DNA from: an uncultured Oscillospiraceae bacterium
Lineage (GTDB): Bacteria > Bacillota > Clostridia > Oscillospirales > Oscillospiraceae
Length of the DNA: 9,954 nt
NCBI GenBank assembly: GCA_944385065.1
Contig: CALWVX010000053.1
Location: 1 to 9,954 of the forward strand
Reading direction: 5' to 3'
The stretch's first letter is position 1. The number at the start of each line of letters is the position of its first letter. Shown here piece by piece: positions 1 through 5,359 of the stretch. Below the pieces are notes generated by a model, which did no database searches, was not told the origin of the DNA, and saw nothing but the letters and a program-made list of their open reading frames with translations. Both the position numbers and the translations under genes were made by a program.

Positions 1-135
1 GAGAACAACGCCGGGTGGCGCATCGACTACTTCATCGTCTCCGACCGCCTCCGGGACAAGATCCGCCGGGCGGAGATCCTGAGCGACGTGCAGGGCAGCG
101 ACCACTGTCCCGTACTGCTGGACCTGGATCTTTAA
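1..135 (+). CDS. xth: Exodeoxyribonuclease III, C-terminal 44 codons (partial)
   Basis: The reading frame is open from base 1 and stops at TAA 133-135. The visible peptide contains WRIDYFIVSDRL and ends in GSDHCPVLLDLDL. These are the conserved C-terminal blocks of the ExoIII/AP-endonuclease (endonuclease/exonuclease/phosphatase) family: the R-I-D-Y-F strand and the S-D-H-x-P-V block carrying the catalytic Asp-His pair. The family cleaves DNA at abasic sites and removes 3' blocking groups in base excision repair. The 5' part lies outside the window, so length and start cannot be judged. The last 13 codons (97-135) are repeated at 257-295, which suggests that the 3' end of this gene has been rebuilt. 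The family call is firm; the choice between xth and exoA as a name is only convention. Confidence 0.93.
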   Translation, partial: ENNAGWRIDYFIVSDRLRDKIRRAEILSDVQGSDHCPVLLDLDL

Positions 136-256
136 TTCTCTGGGGCCCCCGCGCGAGCCCAGCGCAGCGGGTCGCGTGGGGAGAGGAGGAGAAAGGAAGC
201 GTGCGCAGATTTCGCCGTCAGGCGGAAACGGAGCAAAGCGGACTTTGCGACGACGA
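136..256. mobile_element. Hairpin-rich insert between two copies of the exonuclease gene tail
   Basis: This 121-bp stretch sits between the real stop codon of the exonuclease gene and a second copy of its last codons. It begins with an imperfect G/C palindrome (about 142-187) that opens GGGGCCCCCGCG and closes CGCGTGGGGAG. It then holds an imperfect TTCGCC/GGCGGAA hairpin (211-227) and a perfect 6-bp stem, GCAAAG/CTTTGC (233-238 with 243-248). No coding frame here is credible. The G/C palindrome has the same ends as the one in the rubrerythrin insert at 3296-3326. I read the stretch as a small non-coding mobile or recombination-derived element; no transposase, terminal inverted repeat or other family signature is visible, so the class is inference. 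Confidence 0.5.
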
Positions 257-295
257 AGCGACCACTGCCCGGTGCTGCTGGACCTGGATCTCTGA
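257..295 (+). repeat. Second copy of the exonuclease gene tail (last 12 codons plus stop)
   Basis: Positions 257-295 repeat 97-135 at a distance of 160 bp with 34 of 39 bases identical. The copy would encode SDHCPVLLDLDL and a stop, exactly as the gene does. All five differences are silent (TGT/TGC, CCC/CCG, GTA/GTG, CTT/CTC, TAA/TGA). A tail drifting without selection should also show amino-acid changes, so both copies probably come from functional, diverged alleles. No start codon or ribosome site precedes the copy, so it is a remnant and not a gene. It is probably the original end of the host gene, displaced by the insert. Confidence 0.85.
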
Positions 296-377
296 CGGCC
301 GGGGCCGGTTAATTTGAAAACTATTCAAAATATCAAGCGAAAATAATACCTGACGTATTTGAAAGGAGGCATTTCTT

Positions 378-1244
378 ATGAAATTGGCGCAGCTGTTTGG
401 ACAGGGCAGGACGGTGTTTTCCTGCGAGGTGTTTCCTCCCAAGCGGAATATGCCGGTGGACAGCATTTATACAACCCTGGACGGACTGAAAGACATCCGC
501 CCCGATTTTATCAGCGTCACCTTCGGGGCGGGAGGTTCCCAGGTGAATCAGACCACCCATGAGATTGCCTCCATCATCCAGAACCGCTATCACATTCCGG
601 CCATGGCCCACCTGACCTGTGTGGCGGCCGGGCGGGAGGACGTGGACCGGCTGCTGGCCCAGCTGAAAGAGGACGGGGTGGAAAATGTGCTGGCTCTTCG
701 GGGGGATGTCAACCCGGATATTCCGCCCAAGACCGATTTTGCCCATGCCAGCGACCTGGTGACCTATATCCACGCCCGGGGAGACTTCGGCGTGTCCGCC
801 GCCTGCTACCCCGAGGGCCATCTGGAGAGCCCGGACCTGGTCAGCGATCTCCGCCATCTGAAGGAAAAGGTGGACGCCGGGGCCCAGCATCTGGTCAGCC
901 AGCTCTTCTTTGACAACGAGGACTTCTTCCGCTTCCTGGAGCGGGCCCGCATTGCCGGAATCAACGTGCCCATCGAGGCGGGTATCATGCCTGTGCTGTC
1001 CCAGAACTCCATCCGGCGGATGGTGTCCATGTGCGGGGCCAGCATGCCCCGGAAGCTCACCCGGATTCTGGCCCGGTACGGCGATCACCCGGAGGCCCTT
1101 CGGGAGGCGGGCATCGCCTATGCCATCGATCAGATTTCCGACCTGATCGCCGGCGGAGTGGACGGAATCCACCTGTATACCATGAATAACCCGGAGGTCG
1201 CCCGTCAGATTGCGGGCAGCATTGCCTCCATCCGCCGGGTATGA
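378..1244 (+). CDS. metF: Methylenetetrahydrofolate reductase
   Basis: This 288-residue protein has the length of the bacterial FAD-dependent TIM-barrel MetF family, which reduces 5,10-methylene-THF to 5-methyl-THF for methionine synthesis and, in some anaerobes, the Wood-Ljungdahl methyl branch. Family motifs appear in order: CEVFPPK with the catalytic Glu at residue 17, SVTFGAGGS (46-54), LTCVAAG (79-85), ALRGD (106-110), YPEGH (144-148), SQLFFD (174-179) and PIEAGIMPV (198-206). The ATG is preceded by AAAGGAGG at a normal distance, which fixes the start. It stands alone: the gaps are 82 bp from the exonuclease tail copy and 109 bp to the next gene. Upstream I see only a 6-bp dyad, TTTGAA/TTCAAA (313-329), and no convincing -35/-10 pair or riboswitch. 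Confidence 0.96.
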   Translation: MKLAQLFGQGRTVFSCEVFPPKRNMPVDSIYTTLDGLKDIRPDFISVTFGAGGSQVNQTTHEIASIIQNRYHIPAMAHLTCVAAGREDVDRLLAQLKEDGVENVLALRGDVNPDIPPKTDFAHASDLVTYIHARGDFGVSAACYPEGHLESPDLVSDLRHLKEKVDAGAQHLVSQLFFDNEDFFRFLERARIAGINVPIEAGIMPVLSQNSIRRMVSMCGASMPRKLTRILARYGDHPEALREAGIAYAIDQISDLIAGGVDGIHLYTMNNPEVARQIAGSIASIRRV

Positions 1245-1353
1245 GGAGACCGTCCAGGAAAATTCATCAAAATTTAAGGAAAAGTTTGTCGTTTTTTCAG
1301 ACCCGGTGTGCTAGAATAGCCCCAGTAGTCCACAAGGAGGCGCACATCGCACT

Positions 1354-2046
1354 GTGAAAACACGACGGATTGTCCTGCTGCTGGCCGTCGCCCTGCTCCT
1401 GGTGGGGGGCGGCCTGTTTTTATACCAGACCGGTTTCTTTGCCGCCGCCTCCTCCATGGAGGGGCTTCGGGAATATATCGATCGGTTTGCCCCCTATTCC
1501 CACCTGTGTCTGTTTTTTGTACAGTTCCTGTCAGTCGTGCTGGCTCCCATTCCCAGCAACGTCACCTCAGTGGCGGGCGGCCTGCTGTTTGGCACATGGC
1601 CGTCGTTTTTTCTGACCTATGCCGCGGTGGTGGCGGGTTCTCTGCTGGTGTTTACGCTGGCCCGGGGACTGGGGCAGGACTTTGCCGACCGGCTGGTCAG
1701 CCGGAAGCTGTCGGAGAAATATCAGGCGCTGCTGGAGACCAAGGCCCCGGTGTTTCTTACGCTGGCCTTTCTCTTTCCCTTTTTCCCCGATGACATTTTG
1801 TGCATTCTGGCGGGTGTGACCCGTATTTCCTGGCAGCATTTCCTGGTGATCGTCCTGCTTACCCGGCCCTGGGGGCTGCTGTTTGCCTGCGCCCTGGGCG
1901 GGTCCACCATCTCCCTGCCCTGGTGGGGAATGGCGCTGATTGGAGCGGCAGGGCTTGGACTGTTCCTGCTGGGCATGAAGTACGGAGACCGGGTGGAGGC
2001 CGCCATTCTGGCGCGGCTCCAGACGCGCCGCCGGAAGCGCGGATGA
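1354..2046 (+). CDS. TVP38/TMEM64 (DedA-like, VTT domain) membrane protein
   Basis: This 230-residue polytopic membrane protein has an N-terminal membrane segment (about 5-25), then hydrophobic stretches near 48-75, 80-105, 135-180 and 190-212, and a basic C-terminal tail (RLQTRRRKRG). The block SVAGGLLFGTWPSFF followed by VVAGSLLVFTLARGLG is the glycine-rich re-entrant-loop signature of the VTT/SNARE-associated family. Members are linked to lipid scrambling or transport, but the substrate of this one cannot be read from sequence. The start is GTG 1354. The only strong ribosome site, AAGGAGG 1334-1340, lies 13 nt upstream, which is rather far, but no closer in-frame start exists. A clear terminator follows. 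It is probably a single-gene unit; TAGAAT at 1312-1317 may be its -10, without a good -35. Confidence 0.86.
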   Translation: MKTRRIVLLLAVALLLVGGGLFLYQTGFFAAASSMEGLREYIDRFAPYSHLCLFFVQFLSVVLAPIPSNVTSVAGGLLFGTWPSFFLTYAAVVAGSLLVFTLARGLGQDFADRLVSRKLSEKYQALLETKAPVFLTLAFLFPFFPDDILCILAGVTRISWQHFLVIVLLTRPWGLLFACALGGSTISLPWWGMALIGAAGLGLFLLGMKYGDRVEAAILARLQTRRRKRG

Positions 2047-2054
2047 CGACAAAC

Positions 2055-2097
2055 TTTTCCGGAGCCCTCCGTTGGGAGGACTCCGGAAAAATTTTTT
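2055..2097 (+). terminator. Intrinsic terminator after the TVP38-like gene
   Basis: A 16-bp stem with one mismatch (2055-2070 pairs with 2075-2090; loop GTTG) is followed by a run of six T at 2092-2097. It lies 8 bp after the stop codon and separates the membrane-protein gene from the PerR promoter. Confidence 0.93.
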
Positions 2098-2117
2098 GAA
2101 ATTTTGTCTCAATCCCC

Positions 2118-2167
2118 TTTACAAACGGGGAGGGCTATGTTATACTGTAGCAGTAATAAGAATTACT
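2118..2167 (+). promoter_or_regulatory. Promoter and candidate PerR operator of the perR-rubrerythrin operon
   Basis: A TTTACA -35 (2118-2123), a 17-bp spacer and a TATACT -10 (2141-2146) make a good housekeeping promoter. Directly downstream, over the expected transcription start, is an AT-rich dyad, AGTAAT-AAGA-ATTACT (2152-2167). The Bacillus Per box is a 15-bp AT-rich inverted repeat, and a repressor bound here would block initiation. The dyad matches the Per box in kind and place, but not closely in base order. Autoregulation by PerR is therefore inference. Confidence 0.75.
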
Positions 2168-2190
2168 ACTATTAAGAAAGGGGGCCAGCT

Positions 2191-2625
2191 ATGGAGCGCG
2201 CCATCCGATACAGCAAGAAGCGGGCTGATATTCTGGCCGCCATCCAGGGGACCAATTGTCACCCCTCCGCTGAATGGGTGTATCAGCAGCTGAAGCCGAC
2301 CCACCCCGGGCTGAGCCTGGGGACGGTATACCGCAACCTGATCTTTTTCCGCCAGCAGGGCCTGATCCAGAGCATCGGCGTGGTGGGCGGACAGGAGCGG
2401 TTTGACGGCACGCTGACCCCCCACAGCCACTTTGTTTGCGACTGCTGCGGTTCAGTCCTGGACCTGCCCGACATCTGTCCGGACGGGGACCTGGATCAGA
2501 CCGTCAGCCGGCAATATGGCCTCGCGGTCCAGCGGCATGAGCTCACCTTCCATGGGCAGTGCCGAAGCTGCGCCCAGGCCCAATCCCATCACCAAAATCA
2601 AATTGAGGAGGAGTCATCAGCATGA
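2191..2625 (+). CDS. perR: Fur-family transcriptional repressor, PerR type
   Basis: This 144-residue protein has the Fur-family layout: a winged helix (about 1-68, with the recognition segment SLGTVYRNLIFFRQQGLI) and a metal-binding dimerisation domain. The structural zinc site is C83/C86 and C124/C127. The regulatory-metal ligands known for Bacillus PerR (H37, D85, H91, H93, D104) line up with H24, D72, H78, H80 and D91. The last is Asp, as in peroxide sensors, not Glu, so I favour PerR over Fur or Zur. PerR senses hydrogen peroxide by metal-catalysed His oxidation and then releases oxidative-stress genes. AAAGGGGG precedes the ATG. The stop overlaps the rubrerythrin start as ATGA, so the two are translationally coupled. 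The closest known arrangement is the PerR control of reverse rubrerythrins in clostridia. Confidence 0.9.
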   Translation: MERAIRYSKKRADILAAIQGTNCHPSAEWVYQQLKPTHPGLSLGTVYRNLIFFRQQGLIQSIGVVGGQERFDGTLTPHSHFVCDCCGSVLDLPDICPDGDLDQTVSRQYGLAVQRHELTFHGQCRSCAQAQSHHQNQIEEESSA

Positions 2626-3164
2626 AGAAGTTTGTTTGTACTGTTTGCGGCTACGTCCACGAGGGAGACACCCCCCCTGAGTTCTGCCCCATCTGCAAGG
2701 CCCCCGCTGAGAAGTTCAAGGAGCAGGCCGGCGAGAAGACCTGGGCTGCCGAGCACGTGGTGGGCGTGGCCCAGGGCGTGGATGAGGAGATCATCAAGGG
2801 CCTGCGCATGAACTTTGAGGGCGAGTGCTCCGAGGTCGGCATGTACCTGGCCATGGCCCGTGTGGCCCACCGCGAGGGCTATCCCGAGATCGGCCTGTAC
2901 TGGGAGAAGGCCGCCTACGAGGAGGCCGAGCACGCCGCCAAGTTCGCCGAGCTGCTGGGCGAGGTGGTGACCGACTCCACCAAGAAGAACCTGGAGATGC
3001 GCGTGGACGCCGAGAACGGCGCCACCGCCGGCAAGTTCGAGCTGGCCAAGAAGGCCAAGGAGCTGAACCTGGACGCCATCCACGACACCGTCCATGAGAT
3101 GGCCCGCGACGAGGCCCGCCACGGCAAGGCTTTCGAGGGCCTGCTGAAGCGCTACTTCGGCTAA
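2622..3164 (+). CDS. Reverse rubrerythrin
   Basis: This 180-residue protein has the rubredoxin domain first, which is the reverse order: CTVCGY at C6/C9 and CPIC at C22/C25 bind one iron. A four-helix diiron ferritin-like domain follows. Likely diiron ligands lie around E67-E69, in E101-A-E-H104, at E131 (AENGATAG) and in E164-A-R-H167. Reverse rubrerythrins in clostridia reduce hydrogen peroxide and oxygen with electrons from an NADH-linked rubredoxin reductase, in the cytoplasm. GAGGAGGAG (2605-2613) precedes the ATG inside the perR coding end. Codon use is very biased (almost only GCC, AAG, GAG and CTG), much more than its neighbours, which points to high expression. The last 17 codons are duplicated at 3328-3378. 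Confidence 0.94.
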   Translation: MKKFVCTVCGYVHEGDTPPEFCPICKAPAEKFKEQAGEKTWAAEHVVGVAQGVDEEIIKGLRMNFEGECSEVGMYLAMARVAHREGYPEIGLYWEKAAYEEAEHAAKFAELLGEVVTDSTKKNLEMRVDAENGATAGKFELAKKAKELNLDAIHDTVHEMARDEARHGKAFEGLLKRYFG

Positions 3165-3173
3165 TGGAAAGCC

Positions 3174-3204
3174 AATTCCCCCGGCTCAGCCGGGGGAATT
3201 TTTT
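3174..3204 (+). terminator. Intrinsic terminator of the perR-rubrerythrin operon
   Basis: A perfect 12-bp stem (3174-3185 with 3189-3200, loop TCA) leads into TTTT at 3201-3204, with the two final stem T bases giving six T in all. It lies 9 bp after the rubrerythrin stop, inside the stretch that separates the two copies of the gene tail, so it would have arrived with the insert. Confidence 0.95.
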
Positions 3205-3327
3205 CTGCGGCGGGCCTCGTCAACAAGCATTTTTGCCTTTGGCAAAAATCTTGGCGCAGGCGGAATTCACTTCCGCCGAGCATTTTAATCCGGATGGGGT
3301 CCCCACGGGGCCTGCCCCGTGGGGAGG
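3205..3327. mobile_element. Hairpin-rich insert between the two rubrerythrin gene tails
   Basis: No coding frame here is credible. Three perfect stems follow one another: ATTTTTGCC/GGCAAAAAT (3229-3237 with 3241-3249), GGCGGAA/TTCCGCC (3259-3265 with 3271-3277) and a 12-bp G/C palindrome, TCCCCACGGGGC/GCCCCGTGGGGA (3300-3311 with 3314-3325). The last is preceded by GGGG, so the unit opens GGGGTCCCCACG and closes CGTGGGGAG, as in the exonuclease insert. The second rubrerythrin tail begins 2 bp after it. Read with the terminator at 3174, the stretch looks like incoming DNA that brought a gene end and terminator with it. The element class is unknown. Confidence 0.5.
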
Positions 3328-3378
3328 GCCCGCCACGGCAAGGCCTTCGAGGGCCTGCTGAAGCGTTACTTCGGCTAA
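3328..3378 (+). repeat. Second copy of the rubrerythrin gene tail (last 16 codons plus stop)
   Basis: Positions 3328-3378 repeat 3114-3164 at a distance of 214 bp with 49 of 51 bases identical. Both differences are silent (GCT/GCC for Ala, CGC/CGT for Arg). The copy would end KAFEGLLKRYFG as the gene does. Weaker similarity (TAATGGAAAG-CCA against TAATTAAAAGTCCA) continues about 15 bp past the stop. There is no start or ribosome site. The copy is followed by its own terminator at 3405-3439, so it probably marks the original end of the host gene. Confidence 0.9.
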
Positions 3379-3404
3379 TTAAAAGTCCATATTCTGAACT
3401 TTTT

Positions 3405-3439
3405 GAGAGGGGACCGGGAGACCGGTTCCCTCTCTTTTT
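3405..3439 (+). terminator. Terminator behind the second rubrerythrin tail
   Basis: A 13-bp stem with one G-T pair (3405-3417 with 3422-3434, loop GAGA) is followed by TTTTT at 3435-3439. Nothing seems to be transcribed into it now except read-through from rubrerythrin. It fits the ancestral rubrerythrin terminator, left behind with the old gene end. Confidence 0.88.
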
Positions 3440-3448
3440 GCGCGCATG

Positions 3449-3525
3449 GTGTCCCGAGGGTGTCCCGTCATTGTTTGCCTGTGTTCTGAATCAAGAAAAA
3501 GTGTCCCGTGTAAAAGGTGTCCCCG
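3449..3525. repeat. Four short GTGTCCC repeats
   Basis: GTGTCCCG occurs at 3449-3456, 3460-3467 and 3501-3508, and GTGTCCCC at 3518-3525. Spacing is irregular. No other structure is visible in 3440-3550. They may be decayed ends of small repeats, since a similar string (GTGTCCCCCG) recurs near 5261; this is weak. Confidence 0.4.
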
Positions 3526-3551
3526 ACCAAAAATCCGCACAGCAGACAGAG

Positions 3552-3578
3552 AGGACGGTACTGTTGGTGTACCGTCCT
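3552..3578. repeat. 27-bp hairpin repeat, copy 1
   Basis: A perfect 10-bp stem, AGGACGGTAC/GTACCGTCCT, encloses the 7-nt loop TGTTGGT. The identical unit, loop included, recurs in the same orientation at 3783-3809, 231 bp away. Confidence 0.9.
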
Positions 3579-3586
3579 GAGACTGT

Positions 3587-3773
3587 CGAAAAAGTGGCAA
3601 AGCCACTTTTTCGAGTTAGGCTGCACGAAATCTTCGCCTCGATTTCTTGCGAAATTGTCGGCAAAAATTTCGCGAGAAGTGTCATTTCCGAGGCGCATGT
3701 CCCCGGAAATGACGTAATTGAATTTTATTCCGTCGTCTGCGGACGACGGAACTCCTTGCAGGAGGGCTTTTTT
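3587..3773. other. Hairpin array between the two 27-bp repeats (no gene)
   Basis: This stretch is almost wholly made of consecutive stems: CGAAAAAGTGGC/GCCACTTTTTCG (3587-3598 with 3602-3613, 12 bp), GAAATC/GATTTC (3627-3632 with 3641-3646), GCGAAATT/AATTTCGC (3649-3656 with 3666-3673), GTCATTTCCG/CGGAAATGAC (3681-3690 with 3704-3713) and TTCCGTCGTC/GACGACGGAA (3728-3737 with 3742-3751). It ends with CTCCT/AGGAG and six T (3752-3773), which resembles a + strand terminator. An open frame crosses it but has no ribosome site or protein-like composition. It may be a structured RNA, a cluster of small palindromic repeats or a non-autonomous element; I cannot decide. Confidence 0.7.
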
Positions 3774-3781
3774 GACAAGCT

Positions 3782-3810
3782 GAGGACGGTACTGTTGGTG
3801 TACCGTCCTC
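3782..3810. repeat. Hairpin repeat, copy 2
   Basis: This is the same hairpin as 3552-3578, extended to an 11-bp stem (3782-3792 with 3800-3810, loop TGTTGGT). It ends 7 bp before the stop codon of the minus-strand lipoprotein gene. A short ATTTTT tract follows on the + strand. On the minus strand no T-run follows the hairpin at once, so it is not an obvious terminator for the lipoprotein. Confidence 0.88.
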
Positions 3811-3817
3811 TCGATTT

Positions 3818-4894
3818 TTATTGGTTGCTAAGTTTTGCTGTGTAATATTCTATAATCTGGCGGCCATAAGTTGCCATGCTATTGAGAGCCGCATCCGCCA
3901 GTTCTCCGGCTTCGCCGCTGTCCTGGCCTGCATTCAACGCATCCAGCGCTGTTTGTCCGTTTGTCACCCAGGAATCAAATGCGTCCTCAAAAGCATCAAC
4001 CGGCAAGTCTGGATAAATACGTTTTACCGCCTCCCGATCAAAGGCAGGCAGGTCAGGCACAGCGGCAGTATCATCGCCAATAAAATCCTCAGTAAAGCCC
4101 TCGAACCCTGTGACGCTATAAACGCCATAGGTATTGATGCTGCTGAGATAAGACAGACAGCCCTGATAGGACGTCAAACCATTGCTGAATAGGTTCTGGA
4201 AGAGCACACCGCTGACCATGTTGTTACATGTGCCTCTCACCCTCTGGAAATAGGCGGCGGCAATCTGATAGTCGGTTGGATTTTCCTCGATCTGATAAAC
4301 GTCATCAAAGCGATTGATTGTAATAATGTCCTCTCGGGTAAAGTTCAATTCACAATCATATACATCGCAACTCGTCACTGTAAAGGTGGCGGTTGTATCG
4401 TCATTTATATCGTTTGTATTGATTTTGTAGACAGACATGGAGCGGATAGGTTCACCCCCGGCCAGAACGGTTCCCAACTCTGGGGGAGCGGCATAGCCGC
4501 TCGCCAGCATGAAGTAATCCACGTTACTGGGGGTGGAGAAGCCGTCAATTTCATAGGCAGTCGGAGCGTACAGAGGCTCATAGGTATTGACGCCGTTCAT
4601 GGTCATGGAATAGTTGGATTCAAAAACGCCCATCTCCACATTTTTAGATTGGTCTGGAATAATATCGTAGACATGGATTAGATAGGTTTCCTGTGCAGTT
4701 AAATCATCCAATTCTTCCCCTTCTGCCCGTTCCAGCAGGAATAATCCTTTGCTTTGGATGGGGCTGTTTGGATTTTCTTGTGAAGTAGCAGTTTCTTCTT
4801 CAGGGGTACTGTTGCTTCCGGTATCCCCGCCCCCACAAGCCGCCAGGGATACCATGAACGCCGCTGAAAGCATGAGTGCCAGTAGTTTTTTCAT
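3818..4894 (-). CDS. Putative secreted lipoprotein of unknown function
   Basis: This 358-residue protein has a lipoprotein signal peptide: MKK, a hydrophobic core, then the lipobox LAAC with the lipidated Cys at residue 20, followed by a Gly-rich and acidic low-complexity linker (21-48). The mature part should sit on the outer face of the membrane. It is acidic and has four more cysteines (176, 181, 223, 246); C176 and C181 are close enough for a disulfide. I recognise no family. AAGGAAGGGG precedes the ATG on the minus strand, and a consensus promoter lies upstream. The gene is divergent from the small ribbon-helix-helix gene at 5009, with palindromes in the gap. Base composition is AT-richer than the flanking housekeeping genes. 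The signal-peptide coding DNA closely resembles that of the lipoprotein at 5408-5881. Confidence 0.8.
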   Translation of the reverse strand: MKKLLALMLSAAFMVSLAACGGGDTGSNSTPEEETATSQENPNSPIQSKGLFLLERAEGEELDDLTAQETYLIHVYDIIPDQSKNVEMGVFESNYSMTMNGVNTYEPLYAPTAYEIDGFSTPSNVDYFMLASGYAAPPELGTVLAGGEPIRSMSVYKINTNDINDDTTATFTVTSCDVYDCELNFTREDIITINRFDDVYQIEENPTDYQIAAAYFQRVRGTCNNMVSGVLFQNLFSNGLTSYQGCLSYLSSINTYGVYSVTGFEGFTEDFIGDDTAAVPDLPAFDREAVKRIYPDLPVDAFEDAFDSWVTNGQTALDALNAGQDSGEAGELADAALNSMATYGRQIIEYYTAKLSNQ

Positions 4895-4912
4895 TTTGTT
4901 CCCCTTCCTTTG

Positions 4913-4955
4913 AGACTATATTTTTATAGTCTAATTTTGACTATAATATTATAGT
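4913..4955. promoter_or_regulatory. Two perfect palindromes with 25-bp phasing (candidate operators)
   Basis: AGACTATA-TTTT-TATAGTCT (4913-4932) and ACTATAATATTATAGT (4940-4955) are both perfect palindromes sharing ACTATA/TATAGT half-sites. GACTATA starts at 4914 and again at 4939, so the sites repeat with a 25-bp period. The second covers the lipoprotein -10; the first lies between the start point and its ribosome site. The divergent ribbon-helix-helix protein (5009-5203) is the obvious candidate ligand, because such proteins bind short inverted repeats in tandem. The binding itself is inference. Confidence 0.72.
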
Positions 4956-4977
4956 ATATAAAAACTAATGCTGTCAA
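4948..4977 (-). promoter_or_regulatory. Consensus promoter of the lipoprotein gene
   Basis: On the minus strand TTGACA (4977-4972) and TATAAT (4953-4948), both perfect consensus, are 18 bp apart. Transcription would start near 4941, about 45 bp before the lipoprotein ATG. The -10 lies inside a perfect palindrome, so a bound protein would shut it off. Confidence 0.85.
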
Positions 4978-5008
4978 GGTAAACTAAAACTACAAATGAG
5001 GTGGCAGC

Positions 5009-5203
5009 ATGGAAAAGGAAATCAAAATCACGAAGAAGGCCGCCCGCAGAGGCGATGATGGCTATAAAGTTGTATCGGTACGCATGAAAGAAGAAATGAT
5101 TGAACGGTTAGATGACCTCTCGGCCAAGACGAACAGGTCGCGTAATGAGCTGATCAATCTTTTGCTGAACGAAGCTCTGGAGATCGTAAAAGTGGAAGAG
5201 TAA
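5009..5203 (+). CDS. Small ribbon-helix-helix (CopG/Arc-type) DNA-binding protein
   Basis: This 64-residue protein has a basic N-terminus (KITKKAARRG), then a strand, YKVVSVRM (about 19-26), then two helices, KEEMIERLDDLSAKTN and SRNELINLLLNEALEIVK. This is the standard ribbon-helix-helix order, in which the strand inserts in the major groove and the protein works as a dimer or tetramer. GAGGTGG stands 5 bp before the ATG. It is divergent from the lipoprotein gene, with two palindromes between them, and is closed by its own terminator. I infer a repressor of itself and the lipoprotein. Proteins of this kind are common on mobile elements, and no toxin or other partner is adjacent on this strand. 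The family call is strong; the target is inference. Confidence 0.87.
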   Translation: MEKEIKITKKAARRGDDGYKVVSVRMKEEMIERLDDLSAKTNRSRNELINLLLNEALEIVKVEE

Positions 5204-5204
5204 G

Positions 5205-5240
5205 AACAGGGACAGCCGGAGCTGTCCCTGTTGCTGTTTT
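5205..5240 (+). terminator. Terminator of the ribbon-helix-helix gene
   Basis: A perfect 12-bp stem, AACAGGGACAGC/GCTGTCCCTGTT (5205-5216 with 5221-5232, loop CGGA), is followed by GCTGTTTT. It starts 1 bp after the stop codon. The T-run is short and slightly offset, so efficiency is uncertain. From here to 5359 I see no gene, only a perfect 12-bp palindrome, AGGGTATACCCT (5344-5355). Confidence 0.85.
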
Positions 5241-5359
5241 CGCCGTTTCCGTTCCCGGCCGTGTCCCCCGTGATTGATCAGCGGTCGGGAAAACGCCCTG
5301 GAAAAGCCGCCGCCAGAAAGCGGCGCTGTTTCAATATGTCATAAGGGTATACCCTATTG

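Noticed and set aside
296..377. Possible SAM or cobalamin riboswitch before metF
   Set aside because: The gap is too short and lacks the conserved helices; only a 6-bp dyad is seen.
3772..3777. TTGACA as a + strand -35 element
   Set aside because: No -10 lies 15-19 bp downstream and no + strand gene follows.
3552..3810. CRISPR-like direct repeats
   Set aside because: There are only two copies, 231 bp apart, and each is a hairpin; there are no regular spacers and no cas genes.
3294..3845. 183-codon open frame on the + strand through the hairpin region
   Set aside because: It crosses the rubrerythrin tail copy in a different frame, two terminators and the hairpin array, has no ribosome site, and its peptide is unlike any protein domain.
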